The position numbers and the translations under genes are program-made. Shown in pieces: positions 1 through 8,753 of a stretch of DNA of 63,139 bases; the first letter of the stretch is position 1; every line of letters starts with the position of its first letter. The notes under the pieces are model-generated. The model did not search any database. It saw only the letters and a list, made by a program, of their open reading frames with translations, and was not told where the DNA came from. This DNA is from Rivularia sp. MS3 (GTDB taxonomy: Bacteria; Cyanobacteriota; Cyanobacteriia; Cyanobacteriales; Nostocaceae), in NCBI GenBank assembly GCA_019192545.1, contig JAHCMI010000054.1:1-63139 (forward strand). The letters are read 5' to 3'.

Positions 1-15
1 AGCGGGTTTCAGTCT

Positions 16-618
16 TTACTTAAGTAGTTCATATGTTCGCGTTGAAAGGGCTGGGTAGCTTTCAACCACAGGTAAAAGCGCAGCTGCTAATTTTTTAGCA
101 CTTTCCTCCAATCCTTGCAGCATATCACCCACTATTTCCCGTCCGTTAGGAACTATCACTACCTCTACTTTTTGATTGGGAATGCGGATTACTTCCTCAA
201 ATTCTTCCCGAGAAAATGGTTGATTAGATGTTTCAAAAATATTTACAGAAATATCACTTAATGCACAATTAGGCTCTTCCCCACTAGACTTATGAAAAGC
301 CAACCGCTCATTTAACTGCTCGTCAACATCATATCCCCAAAAAAATATAGTTCTCACCTCATCCGGTTGAACCATTTCCTGTCGCTTGCGTCGATCCACC
401 TCAATTGCAGCTTGACGAACGGCTTCTAAAGATGCCCATTTACAAGTTTTCGGCAATAAACGCGCAAATAAATCCCCCCCACCGTACTCATCAATTAAAT
501 CAGTTCGCCACCAATCTAATCGTTTTGGTTCGCAAGCACCTTCACCAGCCCAAGCAATCATTATCTGGAGAGCAAGAATTTTATCTAATATATTGTTAGC
601 AACCTGAACTGCAAGCAT
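16..618 (-). CDS. BrxE-like protein of a BREX-type defence system
   Basis: A 200-residue soluble protein. Its N-terminal half has the pattern I associate with BrxE of BREX type 6: a helix containing ALQIMIAWAGEG, then DWWRTDLIDEYGGGDLFARL, LLPKT, and a helix rich in Ala and Arg before the IFFWG segment. BREX systems block phage replication with a methyltransferase (PglX), an alkaline phosphatase-like protein (PglZ) and an ATPase (BrxC); the role of BrxE is not established. The gene reads leftward, so its operon partners would lie outside this window. ATG at 618 is the natural start and no signal peptide or membrane segment is visible. The family call is from remembered sequence pattern only; an orphan gene of unknown role is the alternative. 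Confidence 0.5.
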   Translation of the reverse strand: MLAVQVANNILDKILALQIMIAWAGEGACEPKRLDWWRTDLIDEYGGGDLFARLLPKTCKWASLEAVRQAAIEVDRRKRQEMVQPDEVRTIFFWGYDVDEQLNERLAFHKSSGEEPNCALSDISVNIFETSNQPFSREEFEEVIRIPNQKVEVVIVPNGREIVGDMLQGLEESAKKLAAALLPVVESYPALSTRTYELLK

Positions 619-919
619 AAACTTAATTTATAAAGCCATCACTCGAAAAGTCTTTACTATATTAATGCCAACGTCAAGCATAATGCTAAGATGACAAATC
701 GAGATTAGATGCATTTTCCTCATAGTCAACGCCGCTTCCATTAGCTAATCAATAATAATTAACTTAAAACCCATACTCTCGTTTTGAAAGTAAACTGTTA
801 AGATATTCATTTTTGCAATATTTTAATTAATTGCGTTTTTACATCAACTTATTTCTATAGCTATTAGTTATTAGACGGCTTCGCTAAAATAAAACTATTT
901 CCCGCTCACAATATAATTT
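619..919. other. Intergenic region, divergent promoters of the BrxE-like and Uma2 genes
   Basis: An AT-rich gap between two divergent genes. No open frame with a ribosome site is visible. Bases 862-897 (TAGTTATTAGACGGC followed by TAAAATAAAAC) resemble a stretch near 27550, so they are probably a dispersed intergenic repeat. I cannot place promoters with confidence. Confidence 0.5.
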
Positions 920-1579
920 ATGACCTACACTCCACCTAAACTTCTAACTTTCGAGCGATTTATTGCTGAGTATGGAGACAACGCGCGTTACGAACTTATT
1001 GACGGAGAATTACGTGAAGCAGTTGCGGTGGACGGGTTACCCGGCATAAGCAAACTGCTGAACCCGAAGGGTGACAGGTCACCAACTGGTCCTCATGAAG
1101 AAGTTTCAGGAAATATTGCGGGTAGAGTTTATGCTGAAATTTTCCGCTCTAATTTGAATTGGTTAATCCCAAAGACTTGTCTAATTCAACCACCCGCAGC
1201 AGAAGCAACAGCATTACGTCCAGATGTAATTGTTTTAGATAAAGAAAAGTTAAAACAAGAACCACTTTGGAATAAGGAACCGATTATTTGTAGAGGCGAT
1301 ACTATTAAATTAGTCGCGGAAGTAGTAAGTACTAATTGGCAGGATGATTATGCTAGAAAAGTTGAAGAATATAGTCTGTTAGGTATAACTGAATATTGGA
1401 TTATTGATTTTCGTGCTTTAGGTGGTTTGCAGTTTATCGGGAACCCTAAACAACCAACTCTTACCGTATGTCAATTAGTTGATGGCATATATCAACAGCA
1501 AAAATATCGTTTAGGAGATATGATTTCTTCTTATTTATTTCCTAATTTACAGTTAAAACTTGATAATGTTATGCCGTAG
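920..1579 (+). CDS. Uma2-family putative restriction endonuclease (DUF820)
   Basis: A 219-residue PD-(D/E)XK-fold protein of the Uma2 family, which is hugely expanded in filamentous cyanobacteria. Visible family landmarks are RYELIDGEL near residue 23, LRPDVIVLD (catalytic Asp) near residue 93, and VAEVVSTNWQDDYARKVEEY (the E-x-VS...DxxxK core) near residues 130-150, then GITEYWIID. The function of Uma2 proteins is not settled; nuclease activity is inferred from the fold. Between the first strand and the family motif TGPHEEV the protein carries an extra GC-rich segment of about 20 residues that is made of short palindromes (described separately). The reading frame is kept, so the protein may still be functional. 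Confidence 0.85.
   Translation: MTYTPPKLLTFERFIAEYGDNARYELIDGELREAVAVDGLPGISKLLNPKGDRSPTGPHEEVSGNIAGRVYAEIFRSNLNWLIPKTCLIQPPAAEATALRPDVIVLDKEKLKQEPLWNKEPIICRGDTIKLVAEVVSTNWQDDYARKVEEYSLLGITEYWIIDFRALGGLQFIGNPKQPTLTVCQLVDGIYQQQKYRLGDMISSYLFPNLQLKLDNVMP
1028..1084. repeat. Palindromic in-frame insertion inside the Uma2 gene
   Basis: Three adjacent short palindromes: CGGGTTACCCG (1033-1043), ACCCGAAGGGT (1062-1072) and GGTGACAGGTCACC (1070-1083), in a stretch clearly richer in G+C than the surrounding gene. The stretch encodes residues that interrupt the usual junction between YELIDGEL and TGPHEE in this family. It looks like a small palindromic repeat that inserted without disturbing the frame. 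Confidence 0.6.
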
Positions 1580-1655
1580 TTTTAGTTAATAATTGTTTTC
1601 AAAAAACTATTTCAATTGCTCTCATCTTTGTATCGTAAAATGTACTGATTAATCT
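1562..1655. repeat. Direct repeat copy A (3' end of Uma2 gene and downstream)
   Basis: This segment matches 2726-2826 imperfectly but clearly. Shared blocks are GAT[AG]AT[GA]TTATGCC[GT]TAG (the Uma2 stop region), AAAACTATTTCA, TTGCTCTCATCTT and AAATGTACT. The two copies flank the DUF2887 gene. Confidence 0.65.
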
Positions 1656-1690
1656 TGTTCTGGATATTAAAGAATAATGAGATTAAACAA

Positions 1691-1756
1691 TTTGGAGAAT
1701 ATCGTACTCAAAGATTGATGTTAGAAGCTTGGGATAGGATGTTTGGGAATGTGTGA
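1691..1756 (+). pseudogene. Possible C-terminal gene remnant
   Basis: A short in-frame stretch ending in a stop, coding for FGEYRTQRLMLEAWDRMFGN plus one residue. It has a protein-like composition but no start codon, no ribosome site, and no continuation upstream within a gene. I read it as the leftover 3' end of an unidentified gene. The family is not recognised. Confidence 0.3.
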
Positions 1757-1865
1757 CTGGTAATAACTTGATTTAAAGGTTAACTCACATCTTTAAAATA
1801 TAATTTATGCTTTGCATCCTAAAAGTAATTTAATAATAAATAGATAAAAATATGGGGTGCAAAAA

Positions 1866-2630
1866 ATGAAAACAGATACTCTTTTCTATGATTTAGTAAG
1901 AGAATTTCCTCAGCTATTTTTCCAACTTATTGGCAAACCAGAAGTTAATCCCAATATTTATACATTCACAGCACAGGAGGTAAAAGAACAATCATTTCGT
2001 TTAGATGGTTTGTTGTCTACAGTTACAGGTAGCGAAAACGAACCACTATATTTGGTTGAATTTCAAACTTACAAAGATGACGATTTTTACGAACGAATTT
2101 TTGGAGAACTTTTCGTTTACTTCCGTCAATATCGTCCCCCCAATCCTCAATGGTACTTAATTGTAATTTACGATAGAAGAAGGAATGAAGTTCCACCCCA
2201 TCCCCGCTATCAAACTCTGGTAGAAAATCATCTAATTCGTATCTATCTTAAGGAACTTCCCGATGATGAGTCATTAGCAACCGGAATCGCAAAACTTTTT
2301 GTGGAAACTCGTAAAAAAACTAGCACCTTAGCCCAACAACTCATAAGTAAAGCGACTGAGGAAATAGCTGATGAAAAAAATAAGAAGAAAGTGCTAGCAT
2401 TTATCCAAAACATAGTGGTTAATAAATTCCCAGAACTTAGCAAAGAGGAAATCGAAGCCATGATTAATTTAGGTGATGACATAGAAAAAACAGGGTACTA
2501 TCAAAGTGTTAAGAAAGAGGTATCATTAAAAGCTGCTAAAAAATTACTGGAGGAAGGAGATAGTATCGAGAGAGTTGCTAAAGTATTAGATTTAGATATT
2601 GAGGAAGTAAGAAAATTGGCACAAAAATAA
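1866..2630 (+). CDS. DUF2887 / Rpn-family protein (PD-(D/E)XK nuclease-like)
   Basis: About 254 residues from the ATG at 1866; a GTG at 1857 is possible, but family members begin MKTD-LFY as here. The N-terminal domain carries the family landmarks LFYDLVREFPQLFFQL, FRLDGLL (catalytic Asp), LYLVEFQTYKDDDFYERIF (E-x-Q core) and WYLIVIYD. This is the DUF2887 group of the Rpn/YhgA-like recombination-promoting nuclease superfamily, often annotated as putative transposase. The C-terminal third is helical and ends in a motif (LLEEGDSIERVAKVLDLDIE) resembling the short helix-turn-helix tail common in this family. The gene sits alone between two imperfect direct repeats, which suggests it arrived or was rearranged as a unit. 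Confidence 0.8.
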   Translation: MKTDTLFYDLVREFPQLFFQLIGKPEVNPNIYTFTAQEVKEQSFRLDGLLSTVTGSENEPLYLVEFQTYKDDDFYERIFGELFVYFRQYRPPNPQWYLIVIYDRRRNEVPPHPRYQTLVENHLIRIYLKELPDDESLATGIAKLFVETRKKTSTLAQQLISKATEEIADEKNKKKVLAFIQNIVVNKFPELSKEEIEAMINLGDDIEKTGYYQSVKKEVSLKAAKKLLEEGDSIERVAKVLDLDIEEVRKLAQK

Positions 2631-2725
2631 TAATTGGTCTTTATTTGCTCGTTTCTGGCTTTATCCTAGAAACGGGTAAATTTTTTATGTATCAAGTTGC
2701 TCAAACGATTAACAGTTTTTTGGCT

Positions 2726-2826
2726 AGATGATATTATGCCTTAGTTGTAGTTGAGTGTAGTTGACAACTGCTTTCCTAAAACTATTTCAGTTGCTCTCAT
2801 CTTCGCATCGAGAAATGTACTTATTA
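2726..2826. repeat. Direct repeat copy B
   Basis: Partner of 1562-1655. It begins with GATGATATTATGCCTTAG, which mimics the Uma2 gene end, and runs up to the stop codon of the next, oppositely oriented gene. It implies that a second Uma2 3' end once lay here or that the region was duplicated. Confidence 0.6.
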
Positions 2827-3216
2827 TCCTTGTGCTATCAAAGCGTTGATTTGTTCATCATCAATATCTATACCCTTACGTTGAAAATATGGGCGTAAAT
2901 TAATTTGAATAAATAAATCCTTTAATTCTTCAGCAATCTCTTCAGGAGGATTTCCTGATAAAGCTGTTGCTATTAAACGTTCTGCTGCTTTTAATTCTCC
3001 ACAATCTATCGCCAAAGTTGCAGCACTGCGATGTAAAATTGAACGACTCGGTTCTGCATCCAATTGATGAGCAATTAATTTTGCGGCTGCTTGTTCATTT
3101 TCAAATGCTTCTCGAATAAGTTGAGATGCTTGTTCTAAATTACCTCGAAGTTTCGCACTAAAAGCTGCTTCTGCCAAATCCATTGCTGCGTTGTGTTTCT
3201 CTTGAACTTGACTCAT
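2824..3216 (-). CDS. Conserved hypothetical helical (TPR-like) protein
   Basis: About 130 residues from the internal ATG at 3216 (MSQVQEKHNAAMDLAEAAF). An upstream in-frame ATG at 3312 would add a basic, unlikely-looking N-terminus. The protein is all helix with paired helices such as AAFSAKLRGNLEQASQLIREA and CGELKAAERLIATAL, typical of a short tetratricopeptide-like repeat. Such repeats bind other proteins. No catalytic motif is visible. The next gene to the right on this strand is a secretion gene 200 bp away, so an operon is not evident. I do not recognise a named family. Confidence 0.6.
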   Translation of the reverse strand: MSQVQEKHNAAMDLAEAAFSAKLRGNLEQASQLIREAFENEQAAAKLIAHQLDAEPSRSILHRSAATLAIDCGELKAAERLIATALSGNPPEEIAEELKDLFIQINLRPYFQRKGIDIDDEQINALIAQG

Positions 3217-3424
3217 CTTTTTTCTACATAAGATAGGGGTGTGCTGAATTCTACAACGATAATGTATGCCGAAAATTGATGATAAATAATTAGCTACTCT
3301 TTTAACCGTCAAAACTCCGGTATTTTCAAAATAGAAAAGAAAATATGTATTTGATTACTTTAAAAACAGAAGATACTGGTCTTAACTCAACTCAACATAA
3401 AAACTTTTACTCCATTTATCAAAT

Positions 3425-5143
3425 TCAAAACGGCTGATAGCGTAATGAAAAATATAGTCCGTTATCTTGTAGAGTATCGCCTTTCTCTTCCACTGCTACC
3501 AAGGGAATACCATAATCTACACGAGCATTCAAACCTTCAGTAACTTCCCATTGTACGCCCAATCCCAAACCTGCAATAAATTCAGGATCTGGGTTCTCGC
3601 TGCGATTATTCCAACCCAAACCCATCTCGAAAAAGGGGTTAATTTGTAAAGTTTGTGGGTTTTCAGTCAAGGGTATGCGGAGTTCTAGAGCACCTAAAAC
3701 ACCATTATCGGATACTAATTGGTTTTGTCGATAACCTCTAACTGTATCTACACCACCAATACTAAACCGTTCGAGGGAAAGCAGAGAATCGGGAGTCAAC
3801 TGAGTATTGATACTTGCTAAAACTACGTTTCTATCCGATACTCGTCGCACCCATTGAAACTGTCCCAACCAAGAAAAAAAACGTGCATCTGTACCTGAAT
3901 CGTTAACGGTTGCATTAAAAGCATCGATACCGAAACTAAATTGCGATCGCGCTGCTAAAACTGTTTTTGCATCCCGTTTTACCCAATCTTGAGTAAACCG
4001 AATTGCGCTGACTCTCGATTTACCGTCTTCTGGTCCTTCGGAAAAAGAAAAGGGAATATCATCAAGTATAAATGTTTGACTGCGACGTAAATCTAAGCCG
4101 ACGCTCAGAGCAAATTCTGTATCGGGTTTTCTAACTATTGGTTGACGGAAACTAAGTGAAAATGTCTCGGAATCGCTACGAATATCTAAATCTTCAAAGG
4201 TATCTTCAACTATCTCGCTGTTGTTATTGCTATAGCGAAGGTTAACCGTACCATTGCGAGAATTTACTGGGACACTATAGCCGATGCTGTATATATCCAA
4301 TCCATCAGTTAAACCATATTCAACACTCAAGCTATCTCCAAAACCCAATAGATTATCGTGACGAGCAAACACGTTACCCTGAACCGAACCAATACTGGGT
4401 GATTGATTATTAGCAACAGCAACACCGGAATGAAATGCAGGTGCTTCTTGTACTACTATCTGTAGGATATTTTTACCGGGAGCGCTACCAGCGGTTAATT
4501 CAGCATTCACCTGTTGTAATAACGGGTCAATTTGCAATAGTTGCAGTGCAGATTCTAAACGCTCGCGATTTAAAGGGGGTTTGCTAGCTGCTTGAAGACG
4601 ACTGCGGACGTAGCTTGGTTTTAATCGTTGTAGTCCACTAATTTCTATACTTTCTAATTGTCCCTCAACTACCTGAATTTGAGCAATCCCGTTATTGAGA
4701 AGTTGATTATTAACAACAAAAGCACCGGAAGTTTGATAATTATTGTCGATATAAAGTTGAGTAATTTCTGTGCGGAGTTGAATTAAGTCTGCAAAAGAAA
4801 GATTTTGATTTTGATATTTTTCTACAAGTTGATTAATTTCGTCTTCGAGAACGGTATTACCCAGTACTTCTATTTTTTTGATATTAAAACGTATATTGCT
4901 AGGAGTTGTAGGTTTTGTTCGTTGAGGTGTTTCAGGAGTTTGTAATTTGGGAGGAGGAATTGGAGTTGGAGTAATTATAGGTTGTTGTTCTCGTTCCGGA
5001 ATAGTTTCTTCTACAGGTTCGGGAATATCTGAGGGAATATTAATTCCTTCGGGTGGAGTTGATTGGCTATGAGCTTTATACGCAAAAGTGATATTGATAA
5101 TTATTGAAGTTATAGCTATAATCGCTTTTTTTAGTAACTGCAT
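3425..5143 (-). CDS. TpsB outer-membrane transporter of a two-partner secretion system (ShlB/FhaC/HecB family)
   Basis: A 572-residue precursor with an N-terminal signal sequence (hydrophobic IIAITSIIINITFAY, cleavage near AHS), then a Pro-rich linker (about 30-75), a POTRA domain beginning at FNIKKIEVLGNTVL and continuing through the second POTRA (IEISGLQRLKPSYVRSRL), and a C-terminal 16-strand barrel. The barrel includes LERFSIGGVDTVRGYRQNQL, the conserved VRGY loop motif that inserts into the pore, and it ends in FSLRYQPF with the terminal aromatic residue expected for outer-membrane insertion. It exports TpsA proteins across the outer membrane. It lies 43 bp downstream of the tpsA-like gene and is presumably co-transcribed. 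It is the only TpsB in the window and so is the likely pore for both TpsA proteins. Confidence 0.93.
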   Translation of the reverse strand: MQLLKKAIIAITSIIINITFAYKAHSQSTPPEGINIPSDIPEPVEETIPEREQQPIITPTPIPPPKLQTPETPQRTKPTTPSNIRFNIKKIEVLGNTVLEDEINQLVEKYQNQNLSFADLIQLRTEITQLYIDNNYQTSGAFVVNNQLLNNGIAQIQVVEGQLESIEISGLQRLKPSYVRSRLQAASKPPLNRERLESALQLLQIDPLLQQVNAELTAGSAPGKNILQIVVQEAPAFHSGVAVANNQSPSIGSVQGNVFARHDNLLGFGDSLSVEYGLTDGLDIYSIGYSVPVNSRNGTVNLRYSNNNSEIVEDTFEDLDIRSDSETFSLSFRQPIVRKPDTEFALSVGLDLRRSQTFILDDIPFSFSEGPEDGKSRVSAIRFTQDWVKRDAKTVLAARSQFSFGIDAFNATVNDSGTDARFFSWLGQFQWVRRVSDRNVVLASINTQLTPDSLLSLERFSIGGVDTVRGYRQNQLVSDNGVLGALELRIPLTENPQTLQINPFFEMGLGWNNRSENPDPEFIAGLGLGVQWEVTEGLNARVDYGIPLVAVEEKGDTLQDNGLYFSLRYQPF

Positions 5144-5186
5144 TTTTCTAAAATATTAAATTTAGTATGATATTTTTGATTTTTTA

Positions 5187-8100
5187 CTAAAAACATTCTC
5201 GACTTAAGACGATTTGACCGTTTGGAAGTTGATAAGCACCCGATGGTTCAACAATGGGGTCGCCTATTTTCCAAGTTTGAGTTGCTGATGATGGTAATTT
5301 TTCTGAAGTAATAGGTATAGAACGTACTGAGCCAGTACTGTAATTAGAAAGCGGTGCATCGCTGGGATTTTGAGGTAAACCACCAGCACCCGTGACGAAG
5401 AAAGTACCGCTTTGTTGGTTACTGCGAACAATGCAACTATTTGCAACTAGAACGTTAGTATCTATTTGATTTTCTGGTAATTCTGTCAGGTTATCTTGAA
5501 TAAAAGTAGTGTCGGGTATTCCCGCGATGGTTCCAGATACCGTACCAGAAGCGTTTACATCAACGCGGTTATTATTATCGAGTTCGGTTAGTGAATTTGC
5601 ATTGCTATTAGTTGATGAACTGGGATTATATAGAGGTTTGCTGAAGAAAGCTTCTGTATTAAAGGTAATATCGCCACCTTTACCGTCACCAGCAAATGAT
5701 AGAATATCGCTGTCGTCAAGAGCAATGATTGTATTAGCTGTGAGGTTGATGTTTCCTCCTCCACCCGTTCCGCTGAAAACGTTAGTAGCAATATCGCTAT
5801 CACCAAATAAGCGGATGTCTTTAGCGGTGATGTTAATAGCACCACCGGAGGATTGTTGGGATGTAGTTGATATAGTACTGTCGCGAGATGTTAAGTTACC
5901 GCCAACATTAATAGAAATATTACCTTTGTTTTTATCAGAACCAGCTGATGTCGCTGTTGTTATACTTCCCTTGTTATCAAGTATGACGGAACCAGCATCA
6001 ATACTCAAATTACCTGGTGAACCAGTTCCAGGAGGACTTTGATTCGTAGATTGAAAATTGCTTGCACTTATTATTGCTCCATCTTGAACAATTAATTTAT
6101 CAGTTTCTAAGATTAAATCTCCACCGTTTCCGCTACCTTCAATTGCAGAAGCAAATAAACCACCATTTTGAATTCTATTTTCATCTAAACTACCAATTAA
6201 TTGAATAGTTTCTGATGCTTTTATGCTTAAAGTTCCTGCATCTCCTGAGCCAAAAGTAATGGCTCCTAGTTGTGAGATACCTTCTAATCTAAAAAAATCT
6301 GTAATTATATTTAAATTCCCAGCATCTCCTGAGCCAAAAGTAGTAGCTGAAACTCTTGCATTATTTCTAAGTGTTAAGTTATTAGTTTTTATATTTAAAT
6401 TTCCTGCTTTACCATCCCCAGAAGTATCAGAACTGATAATTCCTCCATCATTGAGCGAAAGTAAACCAGTAGTAATATCAATATTTCCACCGTCTCCAAC
6501 TGCATCAGATCCAACAGTGGCAGTAATTTCACTAGGAATAGCATCAGAATCTATACCTTTTATAATAATCTCATTACTAGCTTTAAGTTTTATATTACCT
6601 GCGTTTCCTTTACCCGAAGTTCTAGAACTGATAAATCCACCATCATCTATTGAAAGTGAGTTGGTTGAAATATCAATATTACCTCCTTCTCCCACTGCAT
6701 CAGACTCAACAGTGGTGCTAATTTGACTAGGAAATATATCAGTAGAATTAGCAAGAGATCCAAGACCTTCTCCCTCTACGACCATTCGCTCGCGAACATT
6801 TATTGTGATGTTACCTGCTTTTCCAAAATTTTCGACATCAGCCAGCAATGAAGAACCGTCTTGAAGCAGCAAACTTCCCGTGCTTATGTTGATATCTCCT
6901 CCTTCCCCAACACCGCCTTCCTCACTGACCTCGGAAATGATATCTGAATTTAATAAGAAAACCTGGTTTTGTGCGTTGATTGAGATGTTGCCTGCATTTC
7001 CTCGTCCCTGGGTAACGCTAGTTATTTGGGCGCGATTAGTAATAGAGAGAGAGGTTGTGTTAATATCAACACCACCACCGTTACCCACTCCTCCAACTTC
7101 GACTCTGCTACGAGCGCTACTAGGAAAATCACTAGTGTCACGACCATCAAAGGACACTTGATCGCGAGCATTAATAGTGATTTTTCCTGAATTTCCTTCT
7201 CCGTATACTAATGATTGTATCTGAGCGCCATCAGTAACGAAAAGAGAACCCGTAGTAATATTTATTTCACCTGTATCGCCTATAACTTCAACGTTATCAA
7301 AACCAACGTTATTGAAAATAAAGGTATTATTATTTTCACTATCTTTTACAGATACTGTATCTTCACCAAAAATATTTATACTACCAGAATTTCCCTTTCC
7401 AAAGGTACTAGCTGATATTCTGCCACCATCATTTATTTCAACAGATTTTCCTGTAATATTAATATTTCCACTATTACCAATTGCGCCAGGATTAACATCG
7501 TTATAAACTTCACTTACAGGATTAGCAATAGTTATCTTTTCTGTTGCATTAAGCGTAATATCTCCTGCTTGAACATTATCTGAACCATTATCTAAATTTA
7601 ATCCACCACAAGCTTGATCTGCACCAATCCCTGCACAAATATCGCTACCTTCTAAGATATCTATATTCCGTGCATAAATTGAAATGTCACCAGCACCCCC
7701 AGCAGTAACGTCAATTTCAGCAGTATTGAGAAGGGATACGTCAACTCGTTCAATATCTTCCGGAAATCCCAAACTCAATTGATTATTGATAGTGTTTAAA
7801 TCAACTTTTCCCGGTTCACCTAAACCACCAATTTCAACTCTTCCACCTGATGCTCTCAATCGTCCAGCATTAAGTACAATGTTTCCCGTAGATTCAGCAT
7901 TTGGAGATATGTTTCCTCCTAATAGCAATAAACTTTTACCATTAGGAACTATTAAAAATGCTTGACTTTCAATAGAATTAGTTTGTTGATTGGCAACAGC
8001 ATTAAAAAACAAAGCCGAAGGACTAACATTAAGCAATCGTGGAGTTTCTGGATTACTGACACTAAACGAACCTTGTTCTCCAAACTCAACCCCATTCGCA

Positions 8101-8531
8101 GTCGTCGCAACAAACGAACCACCCACATCCAAACTCGCATTTTCACCAAATATAATCCCATTCGGATTAATCAAAAATAAATTCGCATCACCCAAAACTC
8201 CCAACTTCCCGAAGATATTCGAGGGATTATTTCCAGTTACCCGAGAAAATATATCGATTACCCCTTGTGGATTAGCAAAATAAACGCTTCCACCTTCACT
8301 GACGTTTAATTCCTCAAAACTGTGAAACAAATTCCCATCGACTTTGAAACCACCATCAATGCGTTTATTCAGCGCATCGATATCATTGACAATAGAATTT
8401 TGTGTGCCCAGGGTATTATCTGGCTGAATTTGAGCAAAAGCACTATTTCCCGAGACTACAGCGAAACCAGATGCAGTAAAAATTAGTGCCGAGCGCCAAA
8501 TTAAACTTACTAAGCTGTGGTGATTCAGCAT
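5187..8531 (-). CDS. TpsA: filamentous hemagglutinin N-terminal domain secreted protein (copy 1)
   Basis: A 1114-residue precursor. The signal peptide ends at AFAQ (about residue 34). The two-partner secretion domain follows (residues about 35-180) with SIVNDIDALNKRIDGG, GSVYFANPQGV, NPSNIFG and the hallmark NPNGIIFGENASLDVGGSF. The remainder is a long right-handed beta-helix of repeated glycine and asparagine units of the form GNAGNI-I-A. The C-terminus is a small module (IDTNVLVANSCIVRS through GAYQLPNGQIVLSRECF) shared with the second copy. The first ~175 residues are almost the same as in the copy at 16692-19925, while the passengers differ. The neighbouring TpsB should export it to the cell surface, where such proteins act as adhesins or contact-dependent factors; its actual role here is unknown. 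Confidence 0.93.
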   Translation of the reverse strand: MLNHHSLVSLIWRSALIFTASGFAVVSGNSAFAQIQPDNTLGTQNSIVNDIDALNKRIDGGFKVDGNLFHSFEELNVSEGGSVYFANPQGVIDIFSRVTGNNPSNIFGKLGVLGDANLFLINPNGIIFGENASLDVGGSFVATTANGVEFGEQGSFSVSNPETPRLLNVSPSALFFNAVANQQTNSIESQAFLIVPNGKSLLLLGGNISPNAESTGNIVLNAGRLRASGGRVEIGGLGEPGKVDLNTINNQLSLGFPEDIERVDVSLLNTAEIDVTAGGAGDISIYARNIDILEGSDICAGIGADQACGGLNLDNGSDNVQAGDITLNATEKITIANPVSEVYNDVNPGAIGNSGNINITGKSVEINDGGRISASTFGKGNSGSINIFGEDTVSVKDSENNNTFIFNNVGFDNVEVIGDTGEINITTGSLFVTDGAQIQSLVYGEGNSGKITINARDQVSFDGRDTSDFPSSARSRVEVGGVGNGGGVDINTTSLSITNRAQITSVTQGRGNAGNISINAQNQVFLLNSDIISEVSEEGGVGEGGDINISTGSLLLQDGSSLLADVENFGKAGNITINVRERMVVEGEGLGSLANSTDIFPSQISTTVESDAVGEGGNIDISTNSLSIDDGGFISSRTSGKGNAGNIKLKASNEIIIKGIDSDAIPSEITATVGSDAVGDGGNIDITTGLLSLNDGGIISSDTSGDGKAGNLNIKTNNLTLRNNARVSATTFGSGDAGNLNIITDFFRLEGISQLGAITFGSGDAGTLSIKASETIQLIGSLDENRIQNGGLFASAIEGSGNGGDLILETDKLIVQDGAIISASNFQSTNQSPPGTGSPGNLSIDAGSVILDNKGSITTATSAGSDKNKGNISINVGGNLTSRDSTISTTSQQSSGGAINITAKDIRLFGDSDIATNVFSGTGGGGNINLTANTIIALDDSDILSFAGDGKGGDITFNTEAFFSKPLYNPSSSTNSNANSLTELDNNNRVDVNASGTVSGTIAGIPDTTFIQDNLTELPENQIDTNVLVANSCIVRSNQQSGTFFVTGAGGLPQNPSDAPLSNYSTGSVRSIPITSEKLPSSATQTWKIGDPIVEPSGAYQLPNGQIVLSRECF

Positions 8532-8740
8532 AGCTACTAACTAAGTATTTTTATCTAAAAAACAAAATATCACGTACAACAATTTTTGATGATTTTATTG
8601 TAAAAAATTTATATTTCCTGCAACAATCCTGAAAAACCGATATGTCAAACATCAAGCCTAAGATTGTTGAGAATAAATTTTTTACAGGTTGTTTATCGAA
8701 ACTTCACGTAATTTTCATGAAGCTTTTGTGAACAAATAAA
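8532..8740 (-). promoter_or_regulatory. Upstream region of TpsA copy 1, duplicated upstream of TpsA copy 2
   Basis: This ~200 bp is clearly homologous to 19926-20125. Shared blocks include AACTAAGTATTTTTA, ACAAAATATCACGTACAA, AATTTTTGATGATTTT, AAAAATTTATATTTC, AAAAACCGATAT and TTTATCGAAACTTCAC. In copy 2 the far end leads into a divergent CHAT gene. Here the equivalent position reads GTG AAC AAA TAA, so that gene start has been lost and the HlyD gene lies beyond. Confidence 0.7.
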
Positions 8741-8753
8741 TCTATTCAGCTGG

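Noticed and set aside
5509-8283. Several long open frames on the + strand opposite TpsA copy 1 (for example 5509-6042, 6223-6726, 7990-8283)
   Set aside because: They are antisense shadows of the repetitive Gly/Asn-rich TpsA gene, rich in Pro/Leu/Ser, with no ribosome sites and no family features. The same kind of shadow occurs opposite TpsA copy 2.
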